NCBI GenBank assembly: GCA_050734185.1
Contig: JBOHUE010000172.1
Location: 1-14,910 of the forward strand
Source: JAFALX01 sp050734185
GTDB taxonomy: Bacteria > Chloroflexota > Dormibacteria > Aeolococcales > Aeolococcaceae
Reading direction: 5' to 3'
Length of the DNA: 14,910 nucleotides
Position 1 is the first letter of the stretch, and each line of letters opens with the position of its first letter. The position numbers and the translations under genes were made by a program. The notes under the pieces are model-generated. The model saw only the letters and a list, made by a program, of their open reading frames with translations. It was not told where the DNA came from and ran no database searches. Below are positions 1 through 6,382 of the stretch, piece by piece.

Positions 1-1395
1 CCTCCACTGCCGGCGCCGGCGGCGCCGGCGCCGGTAGCTCCGGCGCCACCAACGCCGCCGGCGACCCAGCGGTCAGCGTCACTGCTCAACCGCGCCGGAC
101 TCCAGCGCACCGCCGGCCGCCCGGGCCACGGCACGCACACCGCGTTGCGCGCCAAGGTGCGCGAGCGTCTGGTCGAGGAGCTGGCGGCGAACCCGGATGG
201 CGTGCCGGCGGAGGCGGTCCGGCAGCGCATCGCAGAGCTTGTCAACGACGTGGTGGCAGAGACCGCGACAACGCTCAGCCGCCAGGACCGGCAGCGAGTC
301 ATCGAGACGATCGGCCACGACGTCCTCGGCCTCGGGCCGCTGGAGGATCTGCTCGCGGATGAGGCCGTCACCGAGATCATGATCAACGGCCCGTTTCAGA
401 TCTACGTCGAGCGGGCGGGTCGCATCACGATCAGCGACGTCACGTTCGAGAGCGCGGACCATCTGATGCAGGTGATCGACCGCATCGTGTCCAGCCTCGG
501 CAGGCGTGTCGATGAGTCGTCGCCGATGGTCGACGCGCGGCTCAAGGACGGCTCGCGCGTCAACGTGATCATTCCGCCCCTGGCCCTTCGCGGCGCGACG
601 ATGACGATCCGGAAGTTCGCCAAGGAGGCGCTGCAGGCGGAAGATCTGGTGCGCTTCGGCTCGATGACACCGGACATGGCGACGTTCCTGCGCGCGTGCG
701 TGCGCGCGCGCCTCAACGTCGTCGTCAGCGGCGGCACCGGCTCGGGAAAGACCACGACCCTGAATGTGCTCAGCGGGTTCATCCCCAGCGACGAGCGCAT
801 CGTCACCATCGAGGACGCAGCCGAGCTGCAGCTGCACCAGGACCATGTGGTCCCGCTGGAGACGCGCCCGGCAAACGTCGAGGGGCGCGGCCGCATCAGC
901 ATTCGCGACCTCGTCATCAACTCGCTGCGCATGCGGCCCGACCGCATCGTGGTCGGTGAGTGCCGCGGCGGCGAGGCGCTGGACATGCTGCAGGCGATGA
1001 ACACTGGTCACGATGGCTCGCTCACGACGCTGCACGCCAACAACCCGCGCGACTGCATCAGCCGTCTGGAGACCATGGTGCTGATGGCGGGAGCGGAGCT
1101 CCCCTCGCGCGCGATTCGCGACCAGATCGGGTCCGCCGTCGACGTGATCGTGCATCAGTCGCGACTGCGCGATGGCACGCGCAAGGTGGTGAGCGTGACC
1201 GAGGTGCTCGGCGCGGACGAGCACGGCGTCCACATGGAGGAGATCTTCGCGTTCCGCCAGACGGGCGTCGACGAGAACGGCAGAGTGCTGGGCGGCTTCA
1301 CCCCGACGGGGAAGCTACCGACGTTCTTCGAGCACCTCCAGACCTCGGGCGAGGGTGTGCCCGAGGAGCTCTTCCGCACGGTCCAGGTCGCGTAG
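1..1395 (+). CDS. cpaF: CpaF/TadA-family pilus or secretion ATPase, 5'-truncated
   Basis: Cytoplasmic hexameric ATPase of the type II/IV secretion superfamily. CpaF/TadA members power assembly or retraction of Tad/Flp-type pili, or secretion. The frame is open to the window edge, so the true start lies to the left. The first 60 or so bases encode a Pro/Ala-rich low-complexity stretch, followed by a helical N-terminal domain (about 145-400) and the conserved N-domain ending in an IMINGP-type motif. Walker A GGTGSGKT is encoded at 730-753, Walker B-like RIVVGE at 943-960, and the His box (GHDGSLTT...HANN) at 1006-1044. The C-terminus is intact and stops with TAG. Downstream, 58 bases away, a paralogue ends on the opposite strand; no tadB/tadC-like gene follows. 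Family assignment is very secure. The exact role (pilus extension, retraction or secretion) cannot be read from the sequence. Confidence 0.95.
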   Translation, partial: PPLPAPAAPAPVAPAPPTPPATQRSASLLNRAGLQRTAGRPGHGTHTALRAKVRERLVEELAANPDGVPAEAVRQRIAELVNDVVAETATTLSRQDRQRVIETIGHDVLGLGPLEDLLADEAVTEIMINGPFQIYVERAGRITISDVTFESADHLMQVIDRIVSSLGRRVDESSPMVDARLKDGSRVNVIIPPLALRGATMTIRKFAKEALQAEDLVRFGSMTPDMATFLRACVRARLNVVVSGGTGSGKTTTLNVLSGFIPSDERIVTIEDAAELQLHQDHVVPLETRPANVEGRGRISIRDLVINSLRMRPDRIVVGECRGGEALDMLQAMNTGHDGSLTTLHANNPRDCISRLETMVLMAGAELPSRAIRDQIGSAVDVIVHQSRLRDGTRKVVSVTEVLGADEHGVHMEEIFAFRQTGVDENGRVLGGFTPTGKLPTFFEHLQTSGEGVPEELFRTVQVA

Positions 1396-1999
1396 CTCCG
1401 CGCCTGCGCGCGCTACGACACCAGCGATCGGTGGTCGCCGGCGCTCCGTAGGGTCAGGCGGACGCCGCGCGCTCCTGTGTGTCGTTGACGAGCGTCAGCG
1501 CGCGACGGTCGGGGAACAGCGCCGCGAGACGCGTGGGCAGCGGGACGCCCATGTCGAAGAGGCGGTCGATGATGCGCGGCCGGATGCCGGACGGGTTGAA
1601 CTCGCCGGTGATCTTGCCGGTCTGCGGGTCGGCGCCCTTGGACTCGAACTTGAAGATCTCCTGCATCGTGATCATGTCGCCCTCCATGCCGATCACCTCG
1701 CAGATGCTCACCACCTTGCGCGATCCATCCTTGAGCCGGGCCAGCTGGATGATGAGGTTGATCGCGCCGGCAATCTGCTGGCGGATGGCCTTCAGGGGCA
1801 GATCCATGCCCGCCATGAGCACGAGCGTCTCCAGGCGGGACAGCGTCTCGCGTGCCGAGTTGGCGTGCACCGTTGTCAGCGAGCCGTCGTGGCCCGTGTT
1901 CATCGCCTGCAGCATGTCCAGTGCCTCACCGCCGCGGCACTCACCGACGACGATGCGATCGGGGCGCATGCGCAGCGAGTTGATCACGAGGTCGCGAAT
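901..1999. repeat. Inverted repeat formed by the conserved cores of the two cpaF genes
   Basis: Bases 901-1029 on the plus strand and 1871-1999 on the minus strand encode the same 43 residues, running from IRD to SLTT (Walker B to His box). Aligned by eye codon by codon, 118 of 129 bases match and all 11 differences are at third codon positions. The arms are 841 bases apart and face each other around the convergent gene ends. This is a by-product of paralogous genes in opposite orientation, not a mobile-element repeat. The similarity continues at lower level outside these limits. Confidence 0.9.
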
Positions 2000-2611
2000 G
2001 GGAATGCGTCCCTCGCCGTTGATGTCGGCCGGGCGCGCCTCCATGCGGCACACATGTTCCTGGTGCAGCTGGAGCTCGGCGGCGTCCTCGATGGTGACGA
2101 TGCGCTCGTCGATCGGAATGAAGCCGGAGCAGACGTTGAGCAGCGTCGTCTTGCCGGTACCGGTTCCACCCGAGACAACGATGTTGGCGCGCGCCAGAAC
2201 GCAGGCTTGAACGAACGACGCGCCCTCGGGCGTGAGAGTGCCGAAGCCGATCAGATCGCTGACCTGATACGGATCCTTGGCGAACTTCCGGATCGTGAGC
2301 AGTGGACCGTCCAGCGCCACCGGCGGCACCGCCGCGTTGACGCGGGAGCCGTCGAGCAGGCGCGCGTCGCACAGCGGTGTGCGCGCGTCGATGCGGCGGC
2401 CGACGGACGACACGATGGTCTCGATGACGCGCAGCAGATGCGCCTCGTCGTCGAAACGGATGTCGGTCAGGAGTATCTTGCCGCGACGCTCGACGTACAC
2501 CATCTCCGGGCCGTTGACCATGATCTCGGTGAGGCTGTCGTCTTCGACCAGCGGCCGCAGCGGGCCGAGCGCCTCCACGTAGCGCGGATCCATCCCGTTG
2601 ACGGTGCTCAC
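1454..2611 (-). CDS. cpaF: CpaF/TadA-family ATPase, short N-terminus (second paralogue)
   Basis: Second CpaF-type motor ATPase, 385 residues. The GTG start at 2611 is fixed by a GAGGAG ribosome-binding site five bases upstream. Only about ten residues precede the conserved N-domain (YVEALGPL..., IMVNGP at 30-35), so the long helical N-terminal region of the neighbouring paralogue is missing. Walker A GGTGTGKTT is at 148-156, Walker B-like RIVVGE at 219-224, and the His box GHDGSLTT at 240-247 followed by HAN. The C-terminal part ends in a short polar tail. It converges on the first cpaF and diverges from the uncharacterised gene at 2751. Both catalytic cores look intact, so two different motors, or two subunits of a mixed ring, are possible. 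The function in pilus assembly is inferred from the family. Confidence 0.95.
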   Translation of the reverse strand: MSTVNGMDPRYVEALGPLRPLVEDDSLTEIMVNGPEMVYVERRGKILLTDIRFDDEAHLLRVIETIVSSVGRRIDARTPLCDARLLDGSRVNAAVPPVALDGPLLTIRKFAKDPYQVSDLIGFGTLTPEGASFVQACVLARANIVVSGGTGTGKTTLLNVCSGFIPIDERIVTIEDAAELQLHQEHVCRMEARPADINGEGRIPIRDLVINSLRMRPDRIVVGECRGGEALDMLQAMNTGHDGSLTTVHANSARETLSRLETLVLMAGMDLPLKAIRQQIAGAINLIIQLARLKDGSRKVVSICEVIGMEGDMITMQEIFKFESKGADPQTGKITGEFNPSGIRPRIIDRLFDMGVPLPTRLAALFPDRRALTLVNDTQERAASA

Positions 2612-2616
2612 AGGTA

Positions 2617-2622
2617 CTCCTC
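2617..2622 (-). promoter_or_regulatory. Ribosome-binding site of the second cpaF
   Basis: GAGGAG on the minus strand, five bases before the GTG at 2611. It decides this start over any internal ATG and shows that this gene, unlike several neighbours, has a leadered message. Confidence 0.75.
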
Positions 2623-2669
2623 AGTTGTCACAGAACGCATGATCCCGCGTGATTGTCGATGCCGCCGGC

Positions 2670-2698
2670 CGAACCGGCTCGAGTGGGCAACCGGTTCG
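2670..2698. promoter_or_regulatory. Perfect 8-bp dyad in a divergent intergenic region (operator candidate)
   Basis: CGAACCGG at 2670-2677 and its exact inverse CCGGTTCG at 2691-2698, with centres 21 bases apart, about two helical turns. It lies in the 139-base gap between the second cpaF and the gene at 2751, about 38 bases before a candidate -10 for the latter. The geometry suits a dimeric regulator binding one DNA face. It could also be a simple stem-loop in a 5' leader. No regulator is assigned. Confidence 0.4.
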
Positions 2699-2735
2699 AT
2701 ACACGATCTTTGCGGGTAAACGACGGAACTGCCGC

Positions 2736-2741
2736 TACGAT
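2736..2741 (+). promoter_or_regulatory. Candidate -10 element (TACGAT) before the gene at 2751
   Basis: TACGAT matches the actinobacterial TANNNT pattern and ends nine bases before the GTG at 2751. No Shine-Dalgarno sequence precedes that GTG or the ATG at 2760, so a leaderless or nearly leaderless message is likely. No good -35 is visible. Confidence 0.4.
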
Positions 2742-2750
2742 CGTTGCGCT

Positions 2751-3215
2751 GTGGCAGTGATGAATCCCGCGGTCGAGGAAGAGGAGGACGGCTGGTTCGG
2801 CGAGGGCTGCGCGTTCGACTCCGGTGAGGATCTCGCCGCCGCGCTCATGGAGCTGGCCGGCGTTCCCACCGGGATCACCTTCGTCGAGCAGGAGTCGGCC
2901 ACGACGGAGCTCGAGGAGGCGGGCAGGCCGCGCGATCTGACGTTCGAGATGCTGCGGCCGTCGCACCACAACTCGGACGGGGCCGCCGCGTCGAGCGTCG
3001 GTCGCTGGTCGTCGGCCAACAAGCCGCTGACGTGGACGGTTCGGACGCCCGGGTCCGCTGACGTCCCCGCGCGCACACCGGGCAAGTCGGGCTGGTCCAT
3101 CCGCAGCTCCGTCGCCATGCTGCAGCGCACCGAGGAGATGCTGCTGACGCTGCGCGAGGAGGCTGTCGCCGCCACACTGATCGCTGCGTCGCACGCGATC
3201 AGGGCTTCGAGGTAG
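2751..3215 (+). CDS. Uncharacterised acidic protein
   Basis: Predicted 154-residue protein that I do not recognise. Third codon positions are strongly G/C-rich in this frame, which supports real coding over the competing minus-strand frames. The GTG at 2751 was chosen because a TACGAT element sits just upstream; ATG 2760 is the alternative, and neither has a Shine-Dalgarno. The N-terminus is very acidic (EEEEDGW from about residue 8), the middle (about 60-110) is polar and probably disordered, and the last 35 residues form a likely amphipathic helix (LQRTEEMLLTLREEA). There is no signal peptide, membrane span or metal site. It is divergent from the second cpaF, and its last 17 bases overlap the 3' end of the small membrane-protein gene. 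Its place inside the CpaF/PATAN/ParA block suggests a role there, but this is context only. Confidence 0.7.
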   Translation: MAVMNPAVEEEEDGWFGEGCAFDSGEDLAAALMELAGVPTGITFVEQESATTELEEAGRPRDLTFEMLRPSHHNSDGAAASSVGRWSSANKPLTWTVRTPGSADVPARTPGKSGWSIRSSVAMLQRTEEMLLTLREEAVAATLIAASHAIRASR

Positions 3216-3534
3216 CGGGCTCTTCCTCTTCGGCGGGCTCGTGTTCGCGGACCGCATCACGGCGGCGCATCACCGAGTAGACGTTCTCCAGCGTCGGCGG
3301 GATGCCGCGACGCAGCACGTCGATCACCGCCTCGGGATCGATGCCGCCCGGGTGCGCTAGCGCTGCCAGTCGCGCGGAATCCTCTGCCGCGGCTCGTGAC
3401 TCGCCGAGGTTGACGCGCAGTCGCTTGATCCGCCGGCTCAGCACGATGTTGAACACCACGGAGACGACGGCGATCGCCGCCACGATGTAGACGAGGTTGT
3501 CGCGCAGGATCTGTTCAATCGATATCGATGCCAT
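3199..3534 (-). CDS. Small single-span membrane protein
   Basis: Predicted 111-residue protein, function unknown. Residues 1-12 are amphipathic, residues 13-33 form one strong hydrophobic segment, and a basic RRIKRLR stretch follows, which by the positive-inside rule puts the rest in the cytoplasm. The soluble part has a helical, possibly coiled region (about 38-62), a conserved-looking GIDPEAVIDVLRRG segment, and an acidic Glu-rich tail. The start is either ATG 3534, with GGAG ten bases upstream, or GTG 3543, which overlaps the TGA of the preceding gene as GTGA. I prefer ATG because the GGAG lies too close to the GTG. Either way it is tightly coupled to the PATAN-like gene. A membrane anchor or partner for that protein is a reasonable inference. 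Confidence 0.78.
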   Translation of the reverse strand: MASISIEQILRDNLVYIVAAIAVVSVVFNIVLSRRIKRLRVNLGESRAAAEDSARLAALAHPGGIDPEAVIDVLRRGIPPTLENVYSVMRRRDAVREHEPAEEEEPATSKP

Positions 3535-3539
3535 CGTGC

Positions 3540-5141
3540 TCACGCTCCACACAGTCGGTCGGCCGCGTGCACATGCATCTCGCGCGCCATTGTCTGAATC
3601 TGGGTCGCGTCGTGACCTGCAACCGTCATGCGGCGAACCTTCTCGATCGTCGTGATGAAGTCTTCGACGACCGGCTGCGTCGCAAGCACCACCTCGTTCA
3701 CGGGTGCCGCGTCGTCCTTGCCCAGCCACGCCTCGGCGATCGTCACCAGCTCGCGGCGCACGTCGTCGTAGTCGACCCAGTCGGCGGATACCGGCGACGC
3801 CGGTTCCTCGATGGGCGCTGACGCAAAGGCGGCGTCGGAGATGACGTCGGCGATGACGTCGGCGAACGACTCCGCGACGGGATCTGTTGCCGGCTGGTTG
3901 GCGTCGTCGCGTGACACCTCCGGAGGCGCGCCCTCGATCGACGGGGACGGTGTCTCGAAGAACACGAGGTCCGGGGCGCGTCGCGGCGCTGCCTTACGAT
4001 GCGGCGCGGCATACGTCGGCGCCTCCGTCGGGGTCGTGTCCGCTTCCGGCGCTGCCGCTTCATGCTCGTCGGGCTCCGCCGGCGGCGCGGACTCGGCGTA
4101 CCACGGCGGTGCTTCGGTCGGAGTCGTCACCGCGGCCGGCGCTTCGGCGGCGGGAGGTGGTGGCGGAGCCGACACCCTGCGGGGTTGCGCGGCGCTGCGG
4201 CGCTGCAGCACGCGCAGCGTCGTCCCCGGCTCCTGGATCAGCTCGACGAGCTGATCGGTGGTGCGGACAGGAACGGGTTCACTGGATGTGTATGCCGCGA
4301 CGACGGCGCCGCCGGTGAACAGCCCGACGGCATGGTCGGGGCCCTCGATGAGGAGCACGTGATCGTCGTGGTCGTCGATCAGTGATGCAACGAGCGCGGG
4401 TGCGTCCACCCACGTGCTGTCGATCGCATCGCCACGCGGCATGCGCCACAGCATCGGGATGGCCTCTGCGACGTCGATGCCGTCGAGCGCGTAGCCGGCG
4501 ACGGTTCCCTCGTGCGCACCCAGCAACGCCATCGCCGCCGTCTCGCCGCGCGCGTGGTCGGCGCTGTCGACCCAGACGGCGTCTATGAGGTCGCCGTCGC
4601 GAACGACGCCGGCGGCGTGCAGGCGCGGTCCCGTGAGCACGATCAGTGCAGTGTTGAGTCCGGCGAGGCGATCGCTGAGTCCGATCGACCCCGCTGGGCC
4701 CTCGTCCCAGAGCGCGCGGCCGGCGGGCAGCAGCGGAAACGTGTCGACGTCGAAACCGAGGTCGGGCGAGTCGTCGTAACCGCCGAGCCACGGATACGTG
4801 TCGTCTGTGTCACGAACCTGGGTGTGCTCACCGACCAGCTCCGCCAGCGGCTCGGTGATGTCGTCGACGCTGACGCTCAGCGTCTCCTGCGGCGCCATGG
4901 CGCGGCGCCAGTCGCTCACGTCGAACTGTCGCGGCAGCTCGCGAAGCAGCGCATCGAGAGCGTCTTCTCCCGTATGGCGAACGCCGCCGGCCTCGAACAC
5001 CGCATGCGACGGCTGGCCGAACACCATGAAGATCGTGGCGAAGCCGCCATCCCAGGCAATGTCGAAGGCGCCACTCATGTAGTCGTCCTTCGCCTTGGCC
5101 AGCTGTCGCAGGAGTTTGACATGTGGCGCTGCGATGGCCAT
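3540..5141 (-). CDS. Protein with three DUF4388/PATAN-like repeats, Pro/Ala-rich linker and helical C-terminus
   Basis: Cytoplasmic protein of 533 residues. Residues about 8-75 (LLRQLAKAK...GGFATIFMVFGQPSHAVFEAGG...GEDALDALL) follow the DUF4388/PATAN-like pattern: a helix, a GGxxxIxFxxGxxxHA strand pair, then a GEEAxxxLL helix. A second copy is seen at about 160-235 (GVVRDGDLIDAVW...GETAAMALLGAHEGTV). A weaker third copy is at 245-315. Residues 320-455 are a Pro/Ala/Glu-rich, probably disordered linker in which TTPTEAP occurs twice (339 and 369). Residues 455-533 are a compact helical domain. The start at 5141 keeps the first helix, and a -10-like GATAAT six bases upstream implies a leaderless message. 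In cyanobacteria PATAN-domain regulators act on type IV pilus motors; a similar adaptor role beside CpaF is inferred. ATG 5078 is a less likely start. Confidence 0.82.
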   Translation of the reverse strand: MAIAAPHVKLLRQLAKAKDDYMSGAFDIAWDGGFATIFMVFGQPSHAVFEAGGVRHTGEDALDALLRELPRQFDVSDWRRAMAPQETLSVSVDDITEPLAELVGEHTQVRDTDDTYPWLGGYDDSPDLGFDVDTFPLLPAGRALWDEGPAGSIGLSDRLAGLNTALIVLTGPRLHAAGVVRDGDLIDAVWVDSADHARGETAAMALLGAHEGTVAGYALDGIDVAEAIPMLWRMPRGDAIDSTWVDAPALVASLIDDHDDHVLLIEGPDHAVGLFTGGAVVAAYTSSEPVPVRTTDQLVELIQEPGTTLRVLQRRSAAQPRRVSAPPPPPAAEAPAAVTTPTEAPPWYAESAPPAEPDEHEAAAPEADTTPTEAPTYAAPHRKAAPRRAPDLVFFETPSPSIEGAPPEVSRDDANQPATDPVAESFADVIADVISDAAFASAPIEEPASPVSADWVDYDDVRRELVTIAEAWLGKDDAAPVNEVVLATQPVVEDFITTIEKVRRMTVAGHDATQIQTMAREMHVHAADRLCGA

Positions 5142-5145
5142 GGGC

Positions 5146-5155
5146 GGATTATCCT
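5146..5155. promoter_or_regulatory. Bidirectional promoter with palindromic -10 between the PATAN-like gene and parA-type gene
   Basis: GGATTATCC at 5146-5154 is a perfect 9-bp palindrome in a gap of only 20 bases. On the minus strand it gives GATAAT (5153-5148) six bases before the ATG at 5141. On the plus strand TATCCT (5150-5155) lies six bases before the GTG at 5162. Both spacings put transcription initiation at or next to the start codon, and neither gene has room for a leader or Shine-Dalgarno. Symmetric -10 elements that fire both ways are known in bacteria. No -35 match is convincing. Confidence 0.55.
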
Positions 5156-5161
5156 GTGCTT

Positions 5162-5944
5162 GTGCCTGCAGAGATCATCACGATCGCGTCGCTAAAAGGT
5201 GGCGTGGGCAAGACAACCAGCAGCTACGCGCTGGCGGCGGCGGCCGCCGACGGCGGCCTGCGCGTCCTGGCCATCGACCTTGATCCCACCGGCGGTCTGA
5301 GCAACGCGCTCGAGAAAGCAAAGCGCACGTCGACGATTGCCGACGTGCTGCACAACCGCGTCTCGATCAAGGACGCATACATGGATCACCCACTCGGCAT
5401 CAAGGCGGTGGCGTCGCACCGCAGCCTCAATGAGGACACGCCGAGCGAGACGCAGCTGCGCGAGATCATCGACACGGTCACCGATGAGTTCGATCTCGTG
5501 TTGCTCGACACCCACCCCCATGAGCCTTCTCTGATAGGGCCTATGGCCGTTGCCGATCGCATCGTGGTGCCCACCGCGCTGGACATCCTGTCGTTGCGCG
5601 CGGCGGCCCTCACGGTGGGCGTGGCGCAGCAGCTCGAGGTGCTCGAGCGAATTCGGGGCATCATTGTCACGAACGTTAAGCGCCCGATGTCCCGCATCAC
5701 CGAGTCGCTGCTCAACGGTCTGACGATGAGCGGTCTCGCGTTCGACACCGTTCTCTGGTACTCGCCCGGATGGATCCTGGCGACGTCGGGGCGCGGCGAG
5801 CTACCCGATCAGGACCTGCTGACGCAGAGCAAGATGCTGCTCCGCGAGGTGGCTGTGCGCCCGGTGCCCGTCGAGGCGTTGAAGCAGTTCATCAGCATGG
5901 CGCAGGGCCGCCGCCCGCGCGAGGCGAGCGCCGTCCCGTCCTGA
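5162..5944 (+). CDS. ParA/Soj/MinD-family ATPase
   Basis: Predicted 260-residue P-loop ATPase of the ParA/MinD superfamily. Members dimerise on ATP binding and position cargo on the nucleoid or membrane, including chromosome origins, chemosensory arrays and pilus machines. The deviant Walker A KGGVGKTT is at residues 12-19 with both signature lysines (K12, K17), the switch I region reads IDLDPTGG at 38-45, and Walker B DLVLLDTHP at 111-119. The usual DxDPQGN is DLDPTGG and the usual DTPP is DTHP. There is no N-terminal DNA-binding domain and no parB-like gene beside it, so a plasmid-type partition role is less likely. GTG 5162 was chosen because TATCCT lies six bases upstream; GTG 5156 is the alternative. 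It diverges from the PATAN-like gene, suggesting it positions that complex. Confidence 0.93.
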   Translation: MPAEIITIASLKGGVGKTTSSYALAAAAADGGLRVLAIDLDPTGGLSNALEKAKRTSTIADVLHNRVSIKDAYMDHPLGIKAVASHRSLNEDTPSETQLREIIDTVTDEFDLVLLDTHPHEPSLIGPMAVADRIVVPTALDILSLRAAALTVGVAQQLEVLERIRGIIVTNVKRPMSRITESLLNGLTMSGLAFDTVLWYSPGWILATSGRGELPDQDLLTQSKMLLREVAVRPVPVEALKQFISMAQGRRPREASAVPS

Positions 5945-5966
5945 CGCCCGCGGCGGCATCCGCGAG

Positions 5967-5986
5967 CGGTACCGGACCCGTTACCG
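5967..5986 (+). terminator. Weak hairpin after the ParA-type gene
   Basis: CGGTA and TACCG arms enclose a further C/G-rich inner pairing with one mismatch, 23 bases after the stop. There is no T-run, so termination is only a possibility. Confidence 0.25.
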
Positions 5987-6030
5987 GCGCGTGACGGTTG
6001 GCTGAGAACTCCCGCATCAATCGCACCAAT

Positions 6031-6045
6031 ACTACCAATCGTAGT
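6031..6045. promoter_or_regulatory. Inverted repeat over a start codon
   Basis: ACTAC and GTAGT are exact inverse 5-base arms with a five-base spacer. The right arm includes the first two bases of the GTG at 6044. ACCAAT occurs twice just before and within it (6025-6030 and 6034-6039). It could be an autoregulatory operator or a start-masking hairpin. The arms are short and chance is not excluded. Confidence 0.25.
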
Positions 6046-6382
6046 GAGCGCGCCAGAAGCAGCCCAGCGCGAGACACTGGGGCTGCAGCCAGGGCAGTTG
6101 TACCGCCTGGCACATACGCAGGGGACCCACCAAGCTCGGCGCGTCATCAGAAGTCTGGTGGTCTTCGTGGGCGCCTCCGCGCGGCGCCAGTGGGACGGGA
6201 CGATAGTGACCTGCCTGGAGTTCACACGGCCGCAGGGACGGCCCCTGTCGCTCCTGGCGGGCCAGGTGGTCGAGGCCCGTGCCGCCGCGCGCAACGAGCA
6301 CGGCCAGGTCGTGCTGCTGGCGACGCAGCTCGGGCTGGCACGTCGCCGCGGTTCGCGCCGGCGTATCCGCCGCGTGGCCTGA
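6044..6382 (+). CDS. Small basic hypothetical protein
   Basis: Predicted 112-residue protein that I cannot assign. The central part (LGLQPGQLYRL... to LAGQVVEARAA) alternates hydrophobic and polar residues like a small beta-barrel, with a distinctive RRQWDGT...CLEFTRPQGR stretch. The last fifteen residues are almost all arginine and small residues (RRRGSRRRIRR), which suggests nucleic-acid binding. There is no signal peptide or membrane span. The GTG start has no Shine-Dalgarno and no good TANNNT at leaderless distance, so the start is uncertain. Codon use is a little less G/C-rich than in neighbours, with AGA, ATA and AGT codons. It stands alone between the ParA-type gene and the pseudokinase. 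It could belong to a small accessory or mobile-associated family. The other frames over the same bases look like non-coding shadows. Confidence 0.55.
   Translation: MSAPEAAQRETLGLQPGQLYRLAHTQGTHQARRVIRSLVVFVGASARRQWDGTIVTCLEFTRPQGRPLSLLAGQVVEARAAARNEHGQVVLLATQLGLARRRGSRRRIRRVA

Noticed and set aside
1..60. GGCGCC-rich repeats at the left edge as a DNA element
   Set aside because: Explained by the Pro/Ala-rich low-complexity coding region at the start of CpaF.
79..1233. Long open frame on the minus strand opposite the first cpaF
   Set aside because: Arg/His/Asp-rich antisense shadow; the plus strand carries all CpaF motifs.
1355..2719. Long plus-strand frame across the second cpaF
   Set aside because: It is the antisense of the second cpaF, has no family signature and shows the composition typical of a shadow frame.
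2628..3260. Minus-strand frames over the acidic-protein gene
   Set aside because: Third-position G/C bias and amino-acid composition favour the plus strand; the minus frames are Arg/Ser-rich and lack a start signal.
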